The notes under the pieces are model-generated. The model was not told the DNA's origin, searched no databases, and saw only the letters and a program-made list of their open reading frames with translations. 64,000 nucleotides of DNA from Lanius collurio (lineage: Eukaryota; Chordata; Aves; Passeriformes; Laniidae): positions 5,827,945 to 5,891,944 of the forward strand of contig JACBWW010000046.1 in NCBI GenBank assembly GCA_020086605.1, in the 5' to 3' direction. Positions 23,619-36,434 of the stretch are shown here, piece after piece; position 1 is the first letter of the stretch; the number at the start of each line of letters is the position of its first letter. The position numbers were made by a program, and so were the translations under genes.

Positions 23619-24190
23619 TGTTGTGGTTTAACCCCGGCGAGCAACCAAGCCTCACACAGTCACTCATTCACTCCCCTACCAAAAGGATTAGGGAGAGAAC
23701 CAAAAGGATAAATGGTAGGAAACTTGTAGGTTGAGAAAAAGTTCAACGGGGAAAGCAAAAGCTGAGCATGAAAGCAAAACAAGGAATTCACTGTTTCCTT
23801 GGGCAGACAGTGTTCAGCCATCTCCAGGAGAGCAGGGCCCCATCACACATAACAGTGACTTGGGAAGACAAATGCCATCACTCCAAATGTCCCCTTTTTT
23901 CCTTCTTCCCCCCACTTTATATACTCACCATGATGTCATATGTTCTGGAATCTGTCTTTGGTCAGTTGGGGTCACCTGTCCCAGCTGTGTCTCTTCCCAA
24001 CCTCTGGTGTACCTCCAACTTCCTTGCCAGCATATCAGTACAAGAACCAGAAAAGACTTTGGCTGTGTGTAAGCCCTGCTCAGCAATAACAAAAACTTTT
24101 CAATGTTTTCAACTCTATGCTCAGCACAAATCCAGAACAGTCTTATACTAACCACTGTGAAGAAAATTAACTCCAGCCAAAACCAGCCCA
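23619..24190 (-). mobile_element. Endogenous retrovirus solo LTR, antisense to GPC4
   Basis: This 572-bp block matches my recollection of a common avian ERV LTR that, on the minus strand, starts with a TGNNCTGGTTT...AGTTAATTTTC segment and ends ...GGGGTTAAACCACAACA. Here the minus-strand ends are TGGGCTGGTTTTGGC and GGTTAAACCACAACA, giving the canonical TG...CA termini. A TATA box (TATATAAA, read on the minus strand) sits at 23,916-23,923, with the expected GTCATATG-like region beside it. The flanking pentamers, CTGTT at 23,614-23,618 and TTGTT at 24,191-24,195, differ at one base and may be a decayed target-site duplication. No retroviral internal region, primer-binding site or gag-pol-env reading frame is adjacent, so this is a solo LTR left by recombination. 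The expected poly(A) hexamer in the R region is not visible. I cannot assign an exact family name. Confidence 0.82.
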
Positions 24191-24685
24191 TTGTTTTACA
24201 TGTCAAGTTCAGCAAACGCTTCTTTAGTTTTTCACATGCTTCTCTTCCATGTGGCCTCTTCCAACTGAGAAACAGTTTCTGGCTCCCTTCGAGGCTGGTG
24301 TTACTCCTGCTGTCTGGCACTGCTGAGCCTGTTGCAGTTGGTTTGCATGAGGCAGTTCTGGGACTTGCTGTGTTATGAGAAGTCATCCTTAAGGTCTGTT
24401 TAAAGGTGTGGAACGACCTGGCCTCCAGCTGTACCTGTTTGCTATGACTCCTGTCCAATGAAGGCAGTAGTCCTTGGAGGGCAGGGGGTTTTCTCCTGCC
24501 TGACATGCATTAATGGAGTGATTGCCTGGACCGTTGGAGAACATCCCCACAGCAAACACAACTCCTGGCACGGAAAAGTAAATGAGAGAATTGCTTGAAG
24601 TATTTTTAGCTGCTTCTAATGTTATTTAGCAACTAGAAGCAGTGGGAAGGGGGAGTTGCCAGTGTGTGACTTGCCTGTGGGCCAC

Positions 24686-24870
24686 CGACGAGCGCCCTGG
24701 TGTCCGGCGCTGGCAGCCATGTGGCTCGGTGAGTGTTGGCAAGAGCTGGCGGCAGCTCCCAGCTGAGTCATGGCTCCAGCCGCCGCTCGCCTGGGACGCT
24801 GCTTTCTCTCCACAAATGTGCAGAGCAGGGTTTTGTTCGGCTGCAGTGGCACGCCGTGTCCTAGCAGCCG
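24686..24870. promoter_or_regulatory. CpG-dense patch in GPC4 intron 1, candidate regulatory element
   Basis: I count about 14 CpG dinucleotides in roughly 185 bp, against near absence in the surrounding intron. A perfect AP-1-type site, TGAGTCA, lies at 24,764-24,770. The patch is about 500 bp from the edge of the solo LTR. Function is inferred from composition only; an alternative first exon or an enhancer are both possible. Confidence 0.35.
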
Positions 24871-25840
24871 GCAGTGTGAAGCATGTGGTTAGCAGCAACT
24901 GCTTGCAGTGGTCCAGGCTGAGTGGGAGTATCATTTTCCTTGGCAGACACTTCATAGAAAGTCCTGTTTTTTCTGCCAGAATAAGCAGTCATTACATTCC
25001 ATACAATTCATAGTCAAATTATTATCTATTGTTAAAATTGCCTTAATTATCAGATGTTTCCTTAGACATGTAGATGTTTTTTAAGAGGCTGAATAGGCGT
25101 GTGTACATTGTGCAGGCGGCCTGAGCTGCACAATGTTTTCAGTACTGTTTTGTAGTTTCAGGGAGATTTTCTGTGGCTTTCGTATGTCAACAGGCTTTTT
25201 ATTCATACTGAAACAGCAGTAGAACAAGGCCAACACAACAGTGAGGCACTGTTTTAAAAGGGTCTCTGCATCTCCCCTCTGCTGTGGTATTTCCTTGGTA
25301 TCTGTGGAGCCAAAGAAGTTCAGGATGAAGCATCACTGCTGTGTGTGTGATGGGTCTGATGGGAGAAGGTCCCAGACGAGCATTTTCTATCTTGGAGGTG
25401 CAGGTGGCCTCTGTCCAGTAGGGCCAGGACCTCTGCCAGGAGGCTGGAAAGGTCCCACTTCCTTGAGGTGGTGATGTCTGTGGTCTTAGCCTGTTCTTGG
25501 CGTTGGATGGTAGCTTGTGCAGACCCCACTGTCCTAGTTCTGTGCAATGGGTTGCCAACCCTGGAACCTGCATGGATGGAGGACTGCCAGTGCTTCTCAA
25601 GAGGTGTCAGATCTGTGGTTCTCATCTCCTGTCCCCTTCACACCAATTGCCATTCCCATGGACTCACCATGGACTTCTATGGATGTGCGTGTGTGTTGTA
25701 CGGGCTCAGTCCTTGACATCTCCTGCAGGTTTGGGCAACACCAGGATGGAGCATCGGGGTTATTCAGTCTGCTGAATTCTTGGCCTCCTCCCAGAAGAGG
25801 AGCAATCTCCAGGGACCTGATTACTTGCTTCTGTTCTGCC

Positions 25841-25906
25841 TTTTTTTTTCTTTTTTTTTTTTTTTTTTTTTTTTCCTTTTTTATGGGGGATGGGGGAGGG
25901 GAAGGA
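25841..25906. repeat. Long T tract followed by G-rich run
   Basis: About 40 bases of almost pure T (one C at 25,850, two near 25,875) are followed within two bases by G5-AT-G5-A-G4-AAGG. The second half could form a G-quadruplex. Confidence 0.85.
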
Positions 25907-28900
25907 GATTCTTGTTAGCCAGAGAGGTCAGGATGTATGTCTCCTCGCCCAGCTTCAGGCTGAGAGTGAGCTACCAGTCCCGGTCTCCCGGGCAATAACC
26001 TCCTTGCATTCCTCACATTCCTCCTGCTTTCTCTTTCTTTTGAGATTATGAAGAAAGCTTCCTTCTCCTATTGCTAAGCAATGCAAGGACCCAGTAAGTT
26101 TCCCTCTTGTTCCCTAAATTACCAAGATGCCCCGTGGCAAACCCCTCTGGTGCCCTGAAAGGTGCAGTTCATGCTCTTCACTGGGGTTTGTGCATCTTGG
26201 GAAAAAAACCTGCTGTGTGTATTCTTTTTTTTTAATTGCCAAGTGTTTTAATTAAAAGAGATTACTACTTTGTTGTCGCCTGTCCTACCTGCTTCCTGGT
26301 TTGTTAAAGAGGTGTTTCATGAAACTGTTTTCCTTTTCTAGGAGAGATTTTTGTGTTTTTCTTTGCCTGTGAAGAATACATGCAGCCCTTCAGAGGCTGT
26401 GGCTGAAGCACAATATTTGTGCCAGAGGATTTTCTTCTTGTTTACAACCTTCTGGTCTAGGAAAGGTGCTTGGATAAAAATAGCATGTTGGGAAGAGGGA
26501 ACCTGGTGAGAAAGTGTTGGAGACATTGTGTTCAGAGCTGGTGGCAGCCATGTGGGCTGGTGGCAGGCTTTGCCCCCCTGTGAAGATGTGGCAGAGTGGT
26601 AGTTTTCTTAGGATGGTGTTTTCTGTTTGAAAGTAGCTGTGGTTGGCACAATTGTCTTCCCTGCTAGTTCATGCCTTGCAGTCTGTCACCGCTCAGGTCT
26701 CTGTGGGTCCTGGGAGAGGAGAGAGGTGGGATGGGGTGACGGTCCCCAAGGGAAGCAGTGCATCACCTCACTAGCAAAGTGCTTGAATGGATGGAGGTGG
26801 TGCTTAAAAAGTGTGTGTGTGGATACCAGCCGATGAGATCAGTCTTTGTTAAGGGCTGCTCAGTGTTGATTTTAGTGTGAAATTAGACAGTAGTGCCTCT
26901 TTTCCAATGTAGAGCATTGCCAGATTCCCAGCCTCCCCAAAAACACTTTTAGAAATACTTTTTTTTTGGTCACCTTCTAAGCAGAGAAATAAAATCTGTT
27001 AGTTTCCTGTCTTTCTACTCGTATTTTCTGTGGCTTACACAACCAGTGGCTGATGGACTTGGATTTGTGGGAGTTCCCTGTGAGGGACTTCTCTCTCTGC
27101 AAGCTTTGTTGTTGGAAAGGTACATGGACGGCAGAGAGGGGCTGCCCTGAGAAAAGGATTTTGAAGGAGTATTTCTCTTAATGTTTCCAATTTAGAAGCT
27201 GAGAATTGTCTGGATTTTAAGCAAATTCAGATGGGAGCAAACAATGATGAAATGTTTAAAATATGTTTGAACATTTTTGTAGGAGTAGGAACAGTTCTTA
27301 TGCAGGCGAGGCTGCAGCTTTTGGGAGGTGAAAATATGTGGCCCTTACACATTGTGAGCAATGTTGCTGCTTTTTTTTTTTCCTCCTTTTTCCTTTTTTA
27401 AAAATGCTCATAGGAAATTGGCTTTGGTAATTGAGTTTCTACAGAACCACAACATCCAATAGCTGTTCCTTTCCAGGGGTCACCCTTAGGTTAGTTTAAG
27501 TAATGTGCAGTCAGTTTAACCTCTTGTGGTTTGTAGTGCTATTCTAGAAATTACTGGTGATTTGGGGTGTGTTAGAGTAACAGCTTCACAGGAAAACCCC
27601 AAATGTCAGGGTGTCTGGTTTTTGAAGAGCTCTGACCGTTTGCCCTGTGAAAACCAGGCACCTCAAGGTATGTCCCTTCTTGCATTGGAAAATGCAGTTT
27701 AAGCCTTCATGGCCTGTTGACTTTCCTTTTGAAAGAAGCTGAAATAACCCAGGGTGATTTGTTTACCTACACTGACTTACCCTTCTGCTTGGAAGCACTG
27801 TGCAGAACCTGTGCTGGATGCTCTGTGTTGGGTCACATCGCCCTGCGTGACACAGATGGAGGAGCAGCTCTGGACCCCCAAATCCCAGGGTTTAGGGGAT
27901 TTGCTGGCAGCAGAGGGCCAGCTTTAAGAAATTATGAGATTTAGCTTTGTAGCATTGGCAGTTTGGTATAAAAAGCTCTGTGTTGCAGGCTGTGATGACG
28001 GGGTGATCAATCACTCTTGGCTGGTACTACAGGTTCCAATAATGGTGTTTTAAAAAGATTACATGGTTTTAATACAAACTTTTTGCTTCTTTGTACGCTC
28101 TTCTTTTTAAAGAGTGGAGCCTGTTTTGATTCAGCATTGTTGGAACATAGAGATGGAGCCAGGATTTTTACTGGGCTGAAATGCAGTGTTTTGCTTCTCC
28201 TACAGACATGAGGGTCTTGTTCAAGTGTCTTTATAGCCAACTGGCTGGCAGTGTCATCTTTGCAAGGGAGCTGGCTTGTTTGTTTTAAAGGTAATTTTGC
28301 CCCATTGAAGAGCAAGCAGCTTCACCCAGTTGTGGTGAGTGCTGCTATTGGAAAGAAATTAGTGATAGGGAGAGCTTTTCAATAAGGGGAATAAATAACC
28401 TCCTGCACCTTCCTTGACTTTCCTTGGCCCATTTCCATGGGAGGGACAGAGCATTTGTGTGATCAAAGAAATGAGCACAATTACAAACCTGATGGAAAAT
28501 CAGTCTCTTGACAGCTACGTCACCCGGCAGGCTTTGCCTTTGCTCTGAATAGTGCGGACTGGATTTTTTTTGTGTACCTGCCAACCTTTGGGTTTCTGAA
28601 ATATGGTGGCCAGCAGTCCTGGGGGAGCACAGGGTGCCTGGTGAGCCAAGGCAGTGAGGTAGTAGCAGCCATGTCCCCTTGCCTGGGCAGAGGCACTGGG
28701 AACAGCTGGCAAACAACTGGGATGCAGATAAGGGGTCAGAGTGGTGCTGCTGGTTTGATTTGGGCTGGAGAAAAAGAAACAGGCTTCCTCCTGAGTTTTG
28801 GCTTGGTTTAGAGACAGAACCGAGGGTGCCACAGGGCCATATGCTTTTCTTCTCGGTGAGGAGAAAAATGGCTTTAACAGTGTCTGCTAATGATTCAGCG

Positions 28901-31900
28901 CTGTTTACTTAATAATTGTGGTTTGCTTTCATTAGCTCTCATAATGAGATTGCCTTCTTACAGTGCAGTCACTTGCTGGTTTGGTTTTACATGCTCCTGT
29001 CTCCCCGTTCCCCAAGCATGGCAGTGGGATGAGGAGGGAGTGCAAGAGCTCTGTGCCTGGCCTGGCCTCCCTTCCCTGTCTCCAGGCATGGAAGAAAGCT
29101 CACAGCTTCTCACTGGAAAGGAGAGGAGGTGAAGGGGTTGTGTACTACTGGGACACAGCACTACACAACCAGGTGGTGATTTGGAGCATCATGGCATCTT
29201 AGTGGTGTTGGGTTTAAATCCATTTTGTGTGATTTCTCAGCACAGGTTCTCTCATCTTTGTACTGAAAACTCTTGGGCTTACCTGTTTATGAGGGAGAGA
29301 ATACAGTGACCTGCTTCCACCCAGAGGAAGAAGCCAGGTCCTTTTGTCTCCCAGTTCCACCATATCAGAAGTGCTGATCTGGGACAGTGGATGTGCATCA
29401 TGGATACTGTTTGTGTGTAGCTGCTGCAGCGTGTCCTTGATGATGTACTTGTTTGCATTCCATGTCTGAATAATTGTGAACAGTGGCAGTGGTCCTGAGG
29501 CTGCAAGTTCCTACCTCCTGCAGCGCCCAGCTGCTCTGCCAAGGAGCTGCCATGCCTGCCGGGGGATAACACCCACTGCTGAGCTCTTTTAAATTAATAA
29601 TCTTACTGGGAAGAAAATACAATAGTGTCAGTGCTGTCTTTTGAAAAGGTAAGGCTGGGTGTTTGGTTGGGTGTTTTTTTTTCCTTTGTAGCGTAGTAGT
29701 GGGTGCATGAGGGTTTCAGAGTAGCCAAATGCCAGTAGGCAGGATGTGGCTGACCCTGGCACAGCGCTGGGCTGGGGCAGAATGGGTCCCCATGGAGCTG
29801 TGGGTGCTCACCCCGGGATGCCATGGGGAGCGTGGGGGCCTGTGTGTGTGGCTTTGCAGATGTCCTGGGGGATGCATGCCCTCTCTCCCTTGGCTGCAAG
29901 TGACGCTCCTTTAGAAATATGTCTCAATTTGTTGCCAGTGGTAGATTAAGGGCTCGATTGCTGGAGGGTTCTGAGCAGAGGATGAGTTGACATTTTTCAC
30001 CTTTGCAAAACAAAACACTTTTATGGGGGGGATGAAAAAGGTGTGACTGCTCTTGGCCACGTGGCTTCTTCTACTTAACATGAGTTAATTGGGGCTGGTT
30101 GGAGAGCTGTGTGGCTTTGTGGGTAGAGGAGACTGGAAGAGATGGGGCTCAGGGCTCCTCAGCCCTCAAAGGGATCCTGGTGTAGGTGCCTCACTAATGA
30201 AAACTCCACACAGCTCAGACCTCTGCATTATTAAAGGCTCCTTTATACCTCTTCTTGCTATAACTCCTGTGAGAACAGCCAGTCTTTTCAGCAGCCTGAA
30301 ACCTTCCTAATGGAGAAGGTTTTGTGAGGGGAACAGCCTGGCTGGCATGGCGCTGCTCCAAACCAGCCCTGAAGCTGTTGTGGAAGCAGTCTGGTAGTGG
30401 GCAAGAGTGCCAGGCGAGCCAGGTGCTCCTGTCCAGCCTTTCCAAAACAAGGGCTGGGTCCACTCGCTGCCTAGCTGGTTCAGTAGGATCCTGAAAAATA
30501 GTTGTGGAAAGTAGGGGTTAATTCCTGGGTATCAAAATATGCACAAAAGGTTAAATGAGACTTCCTCCTTGCCAATGAATTACGGCTTGAAAATATTTGC
30601 ATTCTTTCTTGAAAGATACAGGAATAATTATACAGCACTCAGGGGCAAGGCATTCCCAGATAAATGTAACAACTCTGTAATTTGTACTCGAGGCTGGGTT
30701 TCCTGTAAACGATAGCTTTGTTTAATTTTACAATACTGCTTCCAAATGTTTGCTGAATATGAATTGCCAGCTAAACTGGACTTGTGAATCTGGAAGAGTA
30801 TTTATTTCTTTGTTATTGCATATAGTAAGAGCTGCTGTGTTAGGCTAAAACTTGGCATCTCCTTTACAAGCTGTAGGCATCTCTCCCCAGGCAGGTTTGG
30901 TGCAGTGAGCAGCCAATGTAGGGTGTGAACAACTTTCCAACTTCTCTGTACAAAATTCCTGAGCTTCTCTAGCATCTCTTCCTGCTCTGCTTTTATTTTT
31001 CTGGGGTTGGGAAAGAAACGCTGCAGTCGGAATGCACGTACTTTATTTCCATTACTCAAAGCTGGAGTCATGCATAGTTACAGCCAAAGACACTTCAGCA
31101 GCTCTGGGGATAACAAGATAGCTGACAGACTGGAATGTGTATTTATAAAGGACAAAAACTGGCAAAATTCCTTATTTCTGGTTCTTCTTTTTAAATAGGC
31201 CCTTCATGCTCCTGCTGCAAGATCCCACCACATGTTTAACCCGTTGTGTTCTCCCAGCTGGATACAGGGATGAGCAGTAGGGCTGCCCATGTTTCTTTTG
31301 GGATTAAATTGCTTAGTCCCACATAGTTTCTAGGTGGTGTTTTTAAACTGCAAAGCTCTTTAAGAAGTTCTTTCAATGGGTTTTTGTTTTAAAGTGCAAG
31401 CCTTTGCACCAGATGTCTGTCTGAGTGACCACAGAATGTAAATTTTACTGTGTGTTGCCTTTGGACTGGCAGTTTGAGAGACTACTGGGCAGTTAACATA
31501 GGCAGATTGTGCCATGAAATCTGTTTCCTTGGATTTGATTCATATTAATTTCTTTCAAAGCAAATCTCTTTATTGGCTTCAGTTTCATTTTGCTGTACAG
31601 CTACTTTTACTGTGCCTTTGTTAGGACCTGAATATATTTATATTGCTATGATAAATAGGTCATATTCAGCTCCATGGATTTTTAGTTATATATTAATATT
31701 GCAAGACATTAGGAAATTTCTTTTTGGGGAAACAAGTTGTGGCAGAAGGAGCACACTTGGAAGTTAAATAGATTAAGTGAAATTCCTCAACTACAAGAGT
31801 GAGGTTCAGAAGACAAGTCAGGCAGTTTAGGGAAGGAGTTTCAAGTTAAAATTTAACCTTTTCCAGTCTTCTTTGAGCAGTGGTGCAGCAAGATATGCCT

Positions 31901-34238
31901 GGAGCCAGCCCAGTGTGCGAACCTGGGGTGAGGGCCCTGATGTGGCCATCTGCAGGGTGGATGGATTTGGAGGTAGTGGTTGTGCCTTTGGTTGAGAGTC
32001 TTGACCGGCTGAGAATGAAGAGAATTTCACTTCTAAAAGTGGAAAAGGAAAGAATTGCTCAAGGATTGCAAAACACTTTGTTTTGGAAAAAATGTTATTG
32101 TTTGAAAATAGCACAAGAGCAGGAGGGGGGCTGTCCCTCAGCCTATGGCAGTCTTGGAAATCTTACCTGGGGGCTCCAGTGAAGCTTCAAGGCTTAAGTG
32201 CTAGCTTGGACTTTTGTCCGAGGATGTCCAGGCTGCAGGGCTACACTTCTCCTATTCCTGCCTCTTCCTTTGGTGATGTAAAGATGGAGAACTTGATTTT
32301 TATTCCTTTTTAATTTTCTATTTTAAGTAGGAGGGGGAGAGTTTAGAAAGGAAAGTAAGTCTTGGCTTTTGGACAGAAACACTGACGGGATGATAGCCAG
32401 CACTTGGTCTCTCATGGGTTAGTTGCTGGCTCCTGGTTTTCTGCCCTCTGTGTCCTTTCTGCTCCCTGCATTTATCTCCATGGCTGAGCCCCAGGCACGT
32501 GGATTTGAAGCAGCATGGCCCATCACCACTTTGCTGGTGGCCTGTTTGGGTGCTGCTTGGCCTGTTTTGTCTAGGTGCATCCCCAGGACAGGTTCCATCC
32601 CCACAGCAGGAAGCTGCTCTGGTCACAGCACGGACATCCACTGGAGACACTCAGCCCATGTGGATTTGCCACAGAGGGCAGCCCTTCTGCCAAAGCCTTG
32701 TCTCAGCCCTGCCAGAATCTCCCCATATAGCTGGCAGGTTGCTTAGTGTCTCCCCATTGCAGGGGCTGCCTATCGTTCCTCCAGGCTTTTTTTCAGCTGC
32801 AAACTTTATTTCATAGAGTGTTTTTGCTGATGGAGGGTGTCAGGACACAGCAGTGGCTGTGGGGGAGGGTGGGAGCTCCTCTTCCTGCTTCAGAAAGACT
32901 AACACAACTGGTAAATCCAACCCATCCTTCTAATCAGCCATCCCTTCCCCAGGGCTCACAGAGCAAGGGCTGTTTACCTTCCTGCTGGCGGATGGTACCG
33001 CCTGGGAGGTGGATGGCAAAGGTCCTGTTTGCACTCCCTCCTCCCCCCCAGGTTGCTCAGGTCTGTGCTTAAGAAGACAAAATAAACCCCTTCAATGCCT
33101 GCCAGCAAGACCTCAATGCAGTTGTCTCCTGGTGCAATTGGGTGCTTTCAGCCCAGTATGTTGTTTTCCTATCCCACCAAAGCTGTTTGCGCAAGCCCAG
33201 CTGATGTTCAAGAGAGGGGATCAAAATTGTGGTCTGCAGGTGATCAGTCTGTGCAACGCCAGTGCTGAGGTCTCTCCCGAACTTGCTTTTTCCAAAATAC
33301 CTAAGAAAATGTGACCCTGCACCGTGTTCCCATGTGGACCAGCAATGAGAAGGCACGTGCTTACACTGTGAAACATGTTTGGAAGGAGGGTAGGGAATTC
33401 AAAAAGCTTTAATTGTTAAAGGTTGAAGTGGACTCCTACGCTTTCCTGTTGTCACCTGGCATGCTGCTGTGCCTCCTGGAAGGGATTTGCTCAAATAAAA
33501 GTGGCAGCACAGAAATTGACTTGGGCATTGTTGCAGAGATGTTGGGATTTATCTGTGCTATGGTGAGGAGGAGTGCCTGTCTGAAGCTGGTGGCAGATAC
33601 GGCTGGTGTTCACAGCTGCGTCAAGGAGAGCAGGAGAGATAGGGCATTCTGGAGAGGGGGAGAAGGAGGAATTTTTAATTTTGTGATATCCTTATCTTAA
33701 TTCTTTCTCCCCTCTCTTCCACTCCCCTTCTCACTCCTTTCAGGGTAAGTTAAACTACTCGGCCTCGCCTTTTCCACACACACTGGCAGGCTGGTGCTTC
33801 CAGATCTGGGAATACATTGGGAGTCTGTTTCAGCAGCGGGATGGGTTTTTGGACGTAGGTAGTGTTGTGCTTGTGGAACACAGTGCAGTGCTTGTGTGAG
33901 CTGGGTGGCTTCTGCAATGGATACCTGGCTGTTGGAAAAGTAACACTTGCTGGGAATAGCAGTCAAGGGCTTAAAAACACGTTTTTCGTGTCCAAAAATC
34001 TTATTTACAAACTCAGCTGTGGTCTTAGCTCTGAGGTGTTTTGTCCACGGGGAGATAAAGCAGAGGGGTGGGAGATGTAGGAGATGGTTCTGGATGTCAC
34101 CCGTACACAGGCTGTGCTCCTGTCCCAGTGCTGCTACTACCTGGGTGAGGAAGCAGCGACACCACCATTAGGATCTCTGGGTAAATGTCCTGCCCTCTGC
34201 CTGGGGTTGGTGCCTCTTGCCTCTCCAGGCACCATCCC

Positions 34239-34253
34239 TTTTTTTTTTTTTTT
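34239..34253. repeat. Poly(T) tract, 15 bases, followed by CAG
   Basis: This is a homopolymer run ending in CAG, so it resembles a splice acceptor. No coding sequence or plausible donor follows. Confidence 0.8.
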
Positions 34254-34793
34254 CAGGGGGATTGAACCTGGAGCTCCCTAGCTGGAGGGAGGATTTCTAT
34301 TGGCATCCTCCCTCTGTATGGTGGCTCAGTTTCAGGGAGTTTCAAAGGTCCTGGGCAAGTTGCCCCTTGAGTTTTTGGCACTGGACATCCCCTGTCTCCT
34401 GTTGTGCTGCTTATTTGCCTTTCTCCTTGTGTTCTTTCAGCCTTGGCCATGTGCGTTTCTGGAGGTTTGTCTTATTTATATGAATGGTTCTCGGAAAGTT
34501 CAGCTGAAAAGCAGCTATTTTTTCTGGGAACAGCCAGGAACCAATAGTGTGGGATCTTTGTGTATAAAGTTGCCTTTCTCCTGTTGTAAACAGTGGCCCT
34601 AGGATGGAAGTGCGGTGGACCTGTTTAGATTTAAGTCTGACCCACCTCCTTGTTTTTAGTGCTGGCATACCCTTTGAGCAGCGTGTTCTTTCCTGCCTTT
34701 TACAAGTAATGCTTTTTTACTGGTGTGAGTTTAACCTTTTAAATTGGAAAGTCCTGTCAAATTGGGGTGTCCTGCTGTAGGCAGCAGTGTATG

Positions 34794-34843
34794 ATTTTTT
34801 TAAATGTTTTTTTTGTTTGTTTGTTTCTTTTTTTTTTTTCCAG
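34794..34843. repeat. T-rich tract with GTTT units
   Basis: T-runs with three GTTT units end in CCAG. It is low complexity; the acceptor-like end has no convincing exon after it. Confidence 0.8.
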
Positions 34844-36411
34844 TGCAATATCAGATACACAAATTGCTCATTAATTTCCCATGTAGCCTTTCTTCTGATG
34901 GCCTGGCAAGCCAAGATAGCCTGATAGCCACAGAGAGCCTATCGCATGTCCCAGTTAGCCCCAGGAGCACTGACTGAGGGAGGGGATGAGCTGGGAAGCA
35001 CTCATCTGTGCCTTGGTCCTGCATCTGCAGTGGAAGAGCTGCTGCAAGATCAGGCTCTGCTGGCTGTCTCTCCCAGAGCCCTTCATCTGGGCTTGTTTCC
35101 CCAACCCTGCTTTGCATCAGATTGATGCAAGCTAAGTATTTCTGAAACTTCTTTAATTGGTGGCTCTTTCTGGTCCAGCTGTTTGTACAGTCATGAGCAG
35201 AGTGAAGACTTGTGACAGAGCAGCATCGCCTTTCTTCCCAAGAAGGCAGATTGGAGCAAGGGGTTGACAACATCCCTGGAGTCATTGATGAAGCAAGAAA
35301 GGCCTTTGTGTGGTTTTGTGGGCAATGCTGAAAAATGCAGCATTCCATAAGCTTACTGTTGTACTGGGTGCTCATAGAGTGCAGCTGTGTACTGAGATGT
35401 AGCATGGGCTCCTCAAAATTGAGTTGTGTCTGTAATGGTTTGGAGAAGCATTTCTGGGGTGATTGCAACGGTTCTTCCAGAATCCTGGAAAGCTGCTCTG
35501 CAGTGGAGCTGCTTAGCTGGAAAATTTGGCTGCAAACTGGCTCATTGAGGAAGGGGCATTGCCTGTATCTGGGCTGAGGTGGTCATCCTGTGCTGAGCTA
35601 AACTGGGGAGACAACCAAGGAGCTTTAATTGTGGAGCAGCCCAAGTGCTCTGCCTTCCCTCTGGTGCCATGTTGCTATGAAAATGTCTTGTGGAAAACTT
35701 TCCACTTAGAACTGAAGTCTCATTTATGTCTGCACAGGACCTGCTCTTGGACTGAATTTTATTTTCTAAGCAAATGAGATTTTATGGTCCTTGATGGGGT
35801 GGAAATAACTGCTCCACCAACTTGCAGCCCACCTGCCCTCAGGGGGCTTGGAGCCAGTGGGGGGTTTTGGCAGAGGAGATGGTTTATTCAGCAGGAGCAC
35901 TGTAGGGATTGAGTGCGGCAGTGGGCAGCACAGCTCTCTCAAACTTAGTTTGTCAGCCCTCTAAAGAATTAGTTTTCAGGGGGCCACAGCTTCACATTTT
36001 GCAACCTTCAGGCTACTGCTCTGCTCTCACAGACCCCTCCAGTCACCCCTGAGACTGCAGACTACAAACTGAATATGAAATGCTTAATAGGAGCCAAACT
36101 GCCTTGAAAAATGTGTGGATGCAAAATTAATTTGAAAAATCTGGCCTTCTGTGTATTTTTTTTTCTGGAGTCTTTTAACCTGCTCGAAGTTCTTACGTTA
36201 TCTGCACTGTTACTCTGCTTGGCATGCTCTGCAGGCAGGAGAAGGGCTTATTAATGTGGGTTTTTACATAGATAAATGTGGTTGTGAAGTACTATTGACA
36301 CATGGAAATGTTGGTGGATGCTTAGAGGAGGATCAGCTGCTTTGTGGTAGCTCTGTGCCAGTTCCCTCATTTAAATATAGTTATGAAACACAGTTGTAGC
36401 AAAGCATGCTG

Positions 36412-36434
36412 TAAAAAAAACCAAAAAAAAACCC
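36412..36434. repeat. A-rich (A8-9 CC) tract
   Basis: A8, CC, A9 then CCCC. It is the same kind of A-run and CC motif as the larger tract near 40,460 read on the other strand. Confidence 0.75.

Noticed and set aside
34239..34860. Two T-tracts ending in CAG (34,253 and 34,843) that look like splice acceptors for a hidden exon
   Set aside because: No open frame with homology follows, and no well-placed donor pairs with either; both are explained by T-rich simple repeats.
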